Below are positions 1 through 6,832 of a stretch of 6,832 nucleotides of DNA, piece by piece. The stretch spans positions 1-6,832 of the forward strand of contig JACQGW010000360.1 in assembly GCA_016199325.1 (NCBI GenBank), given 5' to 3'. Made by a program: the position numbers and the translations under genes. Positions within the stretch are counted from its first letter, which is position 1; each line of letters opens with the position of its first letter. Under the pieces are notes generated by a model. That model was not told the origin of the DNA, did no database searches, and saw nothing but the letters and a program-made list of their open reading frames with translations. This DNA comes from Chloroflexota bacterium (GTDB lineage: Bacteria > Chloroflexota > Dehalococcoidia > JACQGW01).

Positions 1-379
1 CGGCGGCGGCCGCCTTCTCTATCCCCCGCTTGAGGATCATCGGGTTGGCGCCGGCCGCGACGTTCTTGAGCCCCTCGATAACCATCGCATGGGCCAGGAC
101 GGTTGCCGTCGTCGTCCCGTCGCCGGCGACGTCGTTGGTCTTCGAGGCGGCCTGCTTGAGGAGCTGGGCCCCCATGTTCTCGAGCGGGTCGGGGAGATCG
201 ATCTCCTTGGCGACCGAGACGCCGTCGTGGGTGATCGTGGGGGCGCCGTACTTCTTGTCGATGGCCACGTTGCGGCCCTTGGGGCCGAGGGTGACCCGGA
301 CGGCCTTGGCGACGACGTCGACACCGGCTTTGAGGGAACGCCGCGCTTGATCTTCGTAGACGAGTAGCTTCGCTGCCAT
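1..379 (-). CDS. groEL: Chaperonin GroEL, N-terminal 126 residues (runs off left edge)
   Basis: This is the start of the 60-kDa chaperonin subunit, which forms a cytoplasmic double-ring ATPase that folds proteins together with GroES. Only about the first 126 of roughly 540 residues are present, covering the equatorial ATP-binding domain. The nucleotide-binding motif TLGPKGRN is at residues 30-37, the hydrolytic Asp is D52 (in HDG), and GDGTTTAT spans 86-93. These positions match E. coli GroEL numbering exactly. [10 protein letters not shown] and the NPMILKRGI stretch are also typical. The ATG at 379 is preceded by AAGGAGA at good spacing, and translation starts with the usual MAAK. No groES lies directly upstream; a toxin-antitoxin pair occupies that place on the same strand, 261 bases away. 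This may therefore be a separate groEL copy, or one split from its groES by insertion. The family call is certain; whether the full gene is intact cannot be seen. Confidence 0.97.
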   Translation of the reverse strand, partial: MAAKLLVYEDQARRSLKAGVDVVAKAVRVTLGPKGRNVAIDKKYGAPTITHDGVSVAKEIDLPDPLENMGAQLLKQAASKTNDVAGDGTTTATVLAHAMVIEGLKNVAAGANPMILKRGIEKAAAA

Positions 380-561
380 GATGTCTCCTTGGTTTCCTCT
401 TTTCCGTATCCTGTCTTAGCTCTCGAGCACCGCCAGCAGATCGCTCCCTCCTGTGAGAATCTGCCAACGTGTACCGCTGGGAGAGCGTGACGAACCGGAC
501 GGAGCACGCTGACGCTTGTCTCCGTCCCGACGTCACCTCTATTAAGAAACCAGCCGGCGCG

Positions 562-587
562 TTAGAAATCCATCAGGCGAGTGTTAG
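562..587 (-). promoter_or_regulatory. Degenerate CIRCE-like inverted repeat upstream of groEL
   Basis: On the plus strand this reads TTAGAAATC, 8 bases, GAGTGTTAG. The consensus HrcA operator CIRCE is TTAGCACTC-N9-GAGTGCTAA, so each half matches at 7 of 9 positions and the spacer is one base short. It lies in the non-coding gap between the toxin stop and the groEL start, about 183 bases upstream of the groEL ATG. That is farther than usual for CIRCE. I found no convincing -35/-10 pair beside it. The rest of the gap (380-640) shows no other gene. The match could be chance. Confidence 0.3.
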
Positions 588-640
588 AGAAGCATTAGAT
601 TCTCAGGATCGCCGATCGAAATGGGGATACTCGATAGAGG

Positions 641-898
641 CTAGTCCCGGTAGGCGCGGCCGCGGGGGAGAACGCGCAGGACGTAGATGGTCCTGCTGGG
701 GTAGTCGAAGACGAAGCGAACCCGCCAGTCGCCGACCCGCAGACGCCATTCTCCGTCGGTTCCCTGGAGGGGTTTGACGTCACCGTGCCCGGTTTCGGCG
801 AAGCGCTCCAGCGCAGCCACCACGCGGGCGGCCACCTGCCGAGCGAGATCGGCCGGGTCGCGCCGGGCCCGCTCTGTCAATTGGACCCGCCAGGTCAC
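641..898 (-). CDS. RelE/ParE-family type II toxin
   Basis: This small basic 85-residue protein has the shape and core motif of RelE/ParE toxins. An N-terminal strand and two helices (RARRDPADLARQVAARVVAALERF spans about residues 10-33) are followed by the hallmark LQGTDGEWRLRVGDWRVRF at about 44-62. It ends in the strand YVLRVLPRGRAYRD, which matches the family's common C-terminal Arg/Tyr motif. RelE members cleave mRNA on the ribosome and ParE members poison gyrase; the sequence alone does not say which applies here. The GTG start at 898 overlaps the antitoxin stop by four bases (GTGA), so the two are almost certainly one operon with coupled translation, antitoxin first. The family call is confident; target and activity are inferred. 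Confidence 0.87.
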   Translation of the reverse strand: MTWRVQLTERARRDPADLARQVAARVVAALERFAETGHGDVKPLQGTDGEWRLRVGDWRVRFVFDYPSRTIYVLRVLPRGRAYRD

Positions 899-1140
899 AG
901 GCCCAGCTCGCGCTTGACGTCTTCGAGGGACACGACCCGCCCGGCCGCCAGGTCCGCTTTGCCTTCCTCGACGGCCAGGCGCTCTTCTTCGGTCTCCGGC
1001 TCATCGTCGACCGACGCGGTGGCCAGTGCCCGCAGGACCGGATCGCCGCTGGTCAGGTCCTCCAGCAGCCGCTTGGCGACCTCCAGGTCACCCTCGGGCA
1101 ACTCATCGATCAAGCGGTACAGATCATCTCTCGTCGTCAT
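895..1140 (-). CDS. Antitoxin partner of the RelE/ParE toxin
   Basis: This acidic 81-residue protein is encoded directly before the toxin. It begins with a helical LYRLIDELPEGDLEVAKRLL segment (about residues 7-26). A short linker rich in Asp and Glu (DDEPETEEE, 45-53) follows, then a C-terminal helix and tail (AVEEGKADLAAGRVVSLEDV, 56-75, ending KRELGL). From memory this layout is a common small-antitoxin pattern next to RelE/ParE toxins, with the C-terminal half expected to wrap the toxin. I see no clear ribbon-helix-helix or helix-turn-helix motif, so whether it binds its own promoter is open. The ATG at 1140 follows a strong GAGGAGGGGG Shine-Dalgarno sequence and overlaps the upstream ORF's stop (ATGA). 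A longer in-frame reading extends upstream to 1386 but lacks such a site and overlaps the upstream ORF in another frame. Position and pattern make the role likely. Confidence 0.78.
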   Translation of the reverse strand: MTTRDDLYRLIDELPEGDLEVAKRLLEDLTSGDPVLRALATASVDDEPETEEERLAVEEGKADLAAGRVVSLEDVKRELGL

Positions 1141-1382
1141 GCCCCCTCCTCGCCCCCTGCGCCGCTTTTGGGCTGGCGTCCGAGCTCGCGCTTGACGTCC
1201 TCCCAGGGTGTCACCCGACCGGCCGCGATGTCGGCCTTGGCCTCCTCGACCGCCAGCCGCTCCTCCTCGGTCTCTAGCAGCCATTCCAACGAAATCGCAA
1301 GGTCCACAAATAGCTGCGTGCCAAACCGGGCGCCCAACGCCCCGGGAGTCACGAGAATCCAGCGAATCCAGTGCGGGACCAT
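1137..1382 (-). pseudogene. Short ORF ending in a second antitoxin C-terminus (probable chimeric or truncated paralog)
   Basis: This 81-codon ORF has two unlike halves. Residues 37-69 (ETEEERLAVEEAKADIAAGR and on to KRELGR) match residues 49-81 of the downstream antitoxin at 27 of 33 positions. Twelve of the 27 identical residues use different codons, so the copies are not recent. Residues 1-36 are fairly hydrophobic (IRWILV, FVDLAISLEWLL), unrelated to the antitoxin's N-terminal helix, and not recognised. A 12-residue tail rich in Gly and Glu follows the shared part. The start at 1382 has only a weak purine-rich stretch upstream, but the stop overlaps the intact antitoxin's ATG by four bases. 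It is best read as a remnant of a duplicated antitoxin with its 5' half lost or replaced. A translated leader or a decoy antitoxin is also possible. Confidence 0.55.
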
Positions 1383-1480
1383 CCAACCTATCCTCGTCGT
1401 TGAATCGGTCGCCGCCCTGCCGTATCTCTCATCCTTACGTCGTTGCGTGGCCGCGTACGCGCCAACACTGACCGCTGGGG

Positions 1481-1553
1481 TGGGCCCGCTGGGATTCGAA
1501 CCCAGGACCTGCCGATTATGAGTCGGTTGCGCTCACCGCTGCGCCACGGGCCC
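1481..1553 (-). tRNA. tRNA with CAU anticodon (elongator Met or Ile2)
   Basis: A full cloverleaf can be drawn in 73 bases: a perfect 7-bp acceptor stem (GGGCCCG with CGGGCCC), D stem GCGC/GCGC, anticodon loop CTCATAA with anticodon CAT, variable loop AGGTC, T stem CTGGG/CCCAG with loop TTCGAAT, and discriminator A. The anticodon stem has four pairs, with an A27-C43 mismatch at its top. CCA is not encoded; the discriminator is followed by CCC. A CAU anticodon fits initiator Met, elongator Met, or Ile2 whose C34 is modified to lysidine by TilS. The G1-C72 pair argues against initiator Met. Pairs C4-G69 and C5-G68 match features reported for TilS recognition in E. coli Ile2, which tips slightly to Ile2, but those rules may not hold in this lineage. 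Confidence 0.93.
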
Positions 1554-1660
1554 GTACGCGAGTGCCTCACACGCGGCTTTGGGTTCCCGGCCAGAGGCGA
1601 CTGCCCATCAGCCAGGCGATCACCACAGGGAGCCTCTACCGGTGCGCCGACACCGGCCCA

Positions 1661-1669
1661 ATTATACCA
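1661..1669 (-). promoter_or_regulatory. Extended -10 promoter for the tRNA
   Basis: On the minus strand this reads TGGTATAAT, a perfect extended -10 (TGn plus TATAAT). No good -35 hexamer is found 16-18 bases upstream, which is tolerated when the TG extension is present. Transcription would start near 1653, giving about a 100-base leader before the tRNA's 5' end at 1553. It could also carry on into the toxin-antitoxin genes. The rest of the 1554-1838 spacer between lon and the tRNA shows no gene I can support. Confidence 0.62.
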
Positions 1670-1808
1670 CAGGCAGCAGGCCGACAGACGGCATGAGGAC
1701 GCGAAAGGGAACGACGGCGGCACATGATCAGGCAGTGGTCGCGTCGGGCTCGGACCGGTCGCCACAGGTTTTCCCGAGCAAGAATTCAGTAGCCAGCTTT
1801 CTCGGTAT

Positions 1809-1837
1809 CTCTCTTGGCGCCTTGGCGGTTCGCCGCC
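1809..1837 (-). repeat. Small hairpin and CGCCAAG repeat just after the lon stop
   Basis: One base after the lon stop codon, the transcript could form GGCGG-CGAA-CCGCC (1837-1824), a perfect 5-bp stem with a 4-base loop. Two tandem copies of an 8-mer ending CGCCAAG and a run of AG follow. No T-run follows, so a classical Rho-independent terminator is not supported, although the hairpin could still protect the lon mRNA end. The GAACCGC core and purine-rich tail resemble the repeat found after coaX. Confidence 0.4.
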
Positions 1838-1838
1838 T

Positions 1839-4217
<2,379 letters not shown>

Positions 4218-4225
4218 ACGGAACT

Positions 4226-4232
4226 CCTCCTT
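4226..4232 (-). promoter_or_regulatory. Shine-Dalgarno sequence that decides the lon start
   Basis: On the minus strand this reads AAGGAGG, a near-perfect ribosome binding site with eight bases before the ATG at 4217. It lies inside the 11 codons that the TTG start at 4250 would add, so it favours the shorter protein. Confidence 0.75.
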
Positions 4233-4289
4233 GTCCGTAGAGCGATGCAATCCGCATGCCAGGGGACCTTTCGGCGGCTCCGTCCGGCC

Positions 4290-4307
4290 TCAAACAGCTT
4301 CAAACAG
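4290..4307 (+). repeat. 10-bp-spaced direct repeat TCAAACAG in the lon-purA intergenic region
   Basis: TCAAACAG occurs at 4290-4297 and again at 4300-4307, so the copies are one DNA helical turn apart. The second copy overlaps the predicted purA -35 hexamer. The pair is enclosed by the inverted 6-mers CGGCCT (4285-4290) and AGGCCG (4306-4311). Same-face direct repeats over a -35 are a common operator arrangement, but no regulator can be named. Confidence 0.5.
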
Positions 4308-4327
4308 GCCGCCGAATCTGGTATACT
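4299..4327 (+). promoter_or_regulatory. Sigma-70-type promoter for purA
   Basis: A TTCAAA -35 (4299-4304, four of six consensus bases) lies 17 bases before a TATACT -10 (4322-4327, five of six). A TG extension sits at 4319-4320. Spacing is optimal and the region is non-coding. Transcription should start near 4334, about 84 bases before the purA ATG. It is probably also the main promoter for coaX. No equally good promoter was found for lon on the opposite strand. Confidence 0.72.
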
Positions 4328-4334
4328 TCGGCGG
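4309..4334 (+). promoter_or_regulatory. Dyad CCGCCGAA/TTCGGCGG centred on the purA -10
   Basis: A perfect 8-bp inverted repeat (arms 4309-4316 and 4327-4334) has a 10-base spacer that contains most of the -10 hexamer. A third copy of the same 8-mer, TTCGGCGG, lies upstream at 4270-4277. A dyad placed over a -10 is a typical repressor-site position. The alternative is an RNA or DNA hairpin arising from GC-rich chance. No matching known operator was recognised. Confidence 0.45.
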
Positions 4335-4417
4335 GCGTCGGCGTCTCGGGCTGCCTGCCAGGGGGCGGGGGAACCGGGGCGCCGTTTCTCGCGCCAAGAG
4401 ACATGGAGGGTGTTCCG

Positions 4418-5701
<1,284 letters not shown>

Positions 5702-5702
5702 C

Positions 5703-5787
5703 GAGTGATGAGTGATGAGTGATGAGTAGAGAGGGCACACTCCATCCGTGATGGGTGACGGGCATTCCCTACTCATCACTCATCACT
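5703..5787 (+). repeat. GAGTGAT heptamer array folding into a hairpin before coaX
   Basis: Three perfect tandem GAGTGAT units (5703-5723) and a partial fourth begin one base after the purA stop codon. Their reverse complement recurs at 5769-5787. A 19-bp perfect inverted repeat (5711-5729 with 5769-5787) encloses a 39-base loop. The right arm ends directly before the coaX Shine-Dalgarno GGAGG (5788-5792). It may terminate or stabilise the purA transcript, or limit coaX translation. No T-run follows, so a simple intrinsic terminator is not supported. Confidence 0.85.
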
Positions 5788-5797
5788 GGAGGCGAAG

Positions 5798-6586
5798 TTG
5801 CTGCTGGCGATTGACATTGGCAACACGAACATCGTCATCGGCCTGTTCGACGGCCGGGACCTCGTGGTGACCTGGCGGATGGAGACCGATACGCGTGAGA
5901 CGGCCGACGAGTACGGCGCGCTGCTCTTGACGTTGTTCGGCCACCGCCGGATCGCGGTCGAACAGGTGCAGCGCGCCGTCATCGCCAGCGTGGTGCCGCC
6001 GCTCCGGACGACGTTCACGCGGGTCTGCCGCCAGTATTTCGGCGTCGAGCCGCTCGTCGCCGAGTCGAGCGCCATCCCGGGCGTTCGCGTCCGCATCGAC
6101 AACCCCAGTGAGGTCGGCGTCGACCGCGTCGTCAACGCGCTGGCCACCAGCCGCCTGTACGGCTCCCCTGCCATCGTCATCGACTTCGGCACGGCGACCA
6201 CGTTCGACGTCGTCTCGGCCGAGGGCGACTACCTCGGCGGCGCCATCGCCCCCGGGGTCGAGCTCGGCGTGCGCGCCCTCGCCCAGTTTGCTGCCCAGCT
6301 CCCGTCTGTGGAGCTCGTCCGGCCGCCGCACGCCATCGGGAAGAACACTGTCCAGGCGATGCAGTCCGGCGCCATCTTCGGGTACGTTGGCCTGGTGGAG
6401 GGGCTTGTCCGTCGGATGGCCGCCGAGCTGGGGCGCCAGCCGCGCGTGATTGCGACGGGTGGCCTCGCCGAAGTCGTCGCCCGCGAGACGACCGCCATCG
6501 AGCTGGTCGACCCCGATTTGACGCTCCGCGGTCTCCAGATCCTGGACGAGCTGACGCAGCCGGCCGAGCTGCCGTTGCCGTCGTAG
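5798..6586 (+). CDS. coaX: Type III pantothenate kinase
   Basis: CoaX phosphorylates pantothenate with ATP, the first step of coenzyme A synthesis. Family members are dimeric, need a monovalent cation, and are not inhibited by CoA. The 262-residue length is normal. It belongs to the ASKHA fold: the phosphate-1 motif DIGNTN is at 6-11, the GVDR motif with the presumed catalytic D109 at 107-110, and the second phosphate-binding segment IDFGTATT at 128-135. GGAIAPGVELG is at 147-157 and the adenosine-side motif ATGGLAE at 219-225. The start is TTG at 5798, five bases after GGAGG; translation from it gives the expected MLLAIDIGNTN beginning, and no in-frame ATG lies before that motif. It probably shares the purA promoter, with the heptamer hairpin in between. 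In many bacteria coaX follows birA; here it follows purA. Confidence 0.95.
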   Translation: MLLAIDIGNTNIVIGLFDGRDLVVTWRMETDTRETADEYGALLLTLFGHRRIAVEQVQRAVIASVVPPLRTTFTRVCRQYFGVEPLVAESSAIPGVRVRIDNPSEVGVDRVVNALATSRLYGSPAIVIDFGTATTFDVVSAEGDYLGGAIAPGVELGVRALAQFAAQLPSVELVRPPHAIGKNTVQAMQSGAIFGYVGLVEGLVRRMAAELGRQPRVIATGGLAEVVARETTAIELVDPDLTLRGLQILDELTQPAELPLPS

Positions 6587-6600
6587 ATCGCCGGAGGAGA

Positions 6601-6631
6601 CGAACCGCAGAGACGCGGAGAACGCAGAGGG
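6601..6631 (+). repeat. GAACCGC-led purine-rich 9-mer repeat
   Basis: Three imperfect tandem 9-mers (CCGCAGAGA, CGCGGAGAA, CGCAGAGGG at 6605-6631) follow CGAA. The 8-mer CGAACCGC also occurs on the minus strand at 1832-1825, just after lon, again followed by short purine-rich tandem units. I recall similar intergenic repeats in environmental genomes but cannot verify that here. Confidence 0.45.
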
Positions 6632-6647
6632 CGAGGCTGAGCGATTT

Positions 6648-6728
6648 GTCATGCTGAGCCGCAGCGAAGCATCTCCCCGGCGCGGACTGGGGACGCCGGG
6701 GAGATGCTTCGCTGCGGCTCAGCATGAC
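6648..6728. repeat. Long perfect inverted repeat (35-bp arms, 11-base loop)
   Basis: The arm at 6648-6682 (beginning GTCATGCTGAGCCGCAGCG) is the exact reverse complement of 6694-6728; the loop is 6683-6693. G-T wobble pairing would add two more pairs in RNA. There is no coding content and no T-run. An arm this long and this perfect is not chance. It resembles a MITE-like or REP-like dispersed palindrome, with no visible target-site duplication. It could also protect or end the coaX transcript. Confidence 0.9.
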
Positions 6729-6735
6729 GGAGGGA

Positions 6736-6757
6736 GAACCGCTGGGGCCAGTGGTTC
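6736..6757. repeat. Short hairpin GAACCGCTGG/CCAGTGGTTC
   Basis: Two 10-base arms (6736-6745 and 6748-6757) pair fully if one G-T wobble is allowed, with two bases between them. It lies eight bases after the long inverted repeat. There is no T-run and no other context, so function is unknown. Confidence 0.5.
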
Positions 6758-6792
6758 GTCAAAGCTGAACGGTTGGGTTCGTAGTTGGCGAT

Positions 6793-6832
6793 TCAGCGCC
6801 CGGTCCTCAGGCGCCTGAGGACCGGGCGCTGA
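6793..6832. repeat. 40-bp perfect palindrome at the right edge
   Basis: The 20 bases at 6793-6812 (beginning TCAGCGCCCGG) are the exact reverse complement of 6813-6832, with no loop. Pairing continues without a mismatch to the last base of the window, so the true arm may be longer. It may be a terminator-like or mobile palindrome, or a fold-back produced at a contig end. Confidence 0.9.

Noticed and set aside
423..451. GCAGAT/ATCTGC inverted repeat in the groEL leader
   Set aside because: A 6-bp stem with a 17-base loop is weak and easily arises by chance.
37..507. 156-codon minus-strand ORF over the groEL start
   Set aside because: It is out of frame with groEL, whose own frame shows exact chaperonin motifs and a ribosome binding site; the Ser/Arg/Pro-rich product is a frame-shifted shadow.
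613..620. CCCCATTT on the minus strand upstream of groEL, like a sigma-32 -10 element
   Set aside because: No CTTGAA-like -35 lies 13-15 bases upstream, so the 8-base match alone is not enough for a heat-shock promoter.
1452..1461. CGCGTACGCG palindrome after the tRNA 3' end as a terminator
   Set aside because: It is a 10-base self-complementary stretch with no loop and no T-run; not a credible terminator.
1168..1521. Plus-strand ORF ending in GPLGFEPRTCRL and a neighbouring frame with GIRTQDLPI
   Set aside because: These are well-known false proteins made by translating the antisense of a tRNA gene; the cloverleaf at 1481-1553 explains them.
5703..5787. Short regular repeats as a CRISPR array
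   Set aside because: Units are 7 bases with no spacers between tandem copies, and there are no cas genes; it is a simple tandem and inverted repeat.
5783..6652. 289-codon minus-strand ORF opposite coaX, and 369-codon minus-strand ORF at 3905-5014
   Set aside because: Both lie antisense to strong known genes, run across gene boundaries, and show no family motif.

Overview
This is a GC-rich bacterial window with ordinary housekeeping genes and a small accessory patch. No gene fixes the taxonomy. The high GC, the alternative GTG and TTG starts, and the intergenic repeats (heptamers of the GAGTGAT type, a long hairpin beginning GTCATGCTGAG, and GAACCGC-led purine-rich repeats) resemble uncultured soil or subsurface lineages such as Methylomirabilota/Rokubacteria. 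That placement is a guess from memory, not a result.

Left part, minus strand (1-1553). In transcription order there is a CAU-anticodon tRNA (1553-1481), a short ORF ending in a second copy of an antitoxin C-terminus (1382-1137), a complete antitoxin (1140-895), a RelE/ParE-type toxin (898-641), and the start of groEL (379 to the left edge). The three small ORFs are joined by 4-base stop/start overlaps (ATGA, then GTGA), which suggests translational coupling. No groES lies directly upstream of groEL. The 261-base gap before groEL holds a degenerate CIRCE-like inverted repeat.

Middle, minus strand (1554-4217). A 285-base spacer carries a good extended -10 promoter pointing at the tRNA. Next is a complete lon gene (792 aa) with intact ATPase and Ser-Lys protease motifs.

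Right part, plus strand (4218-6832). lon and purA diverge from a 200-base intergenic region. It holds a convincing purA promoter overlapped by nested inverted and direct repeats. purA (adenylosuccinate synthetase) is followed by a heptamer-repeat hairpin that ends at the Shine-Dalgarno sequence of coaX (type III pantothenate kinase, TTG start). After coaX the sequence is non-coding and full of inverted repeats: a perfect 35-bp-arm hairpin, a small hairpin, and a 40-bp perfect palindrome that ends exactly at the last base.

Functionally, groEL and lon belong to protein quality control, and Lon-family proteases are known to degrade many antitoxins. purA and coaX feed AMP and coenzyme A synthesis. 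I see no sign of a wholly new multi-gene system. The observations most worth checking are the partial antitoxin duplication, the dyads over the purA promoter, the repeat hairpin against the coaX ribosome binding site, and the terminal palindrome.
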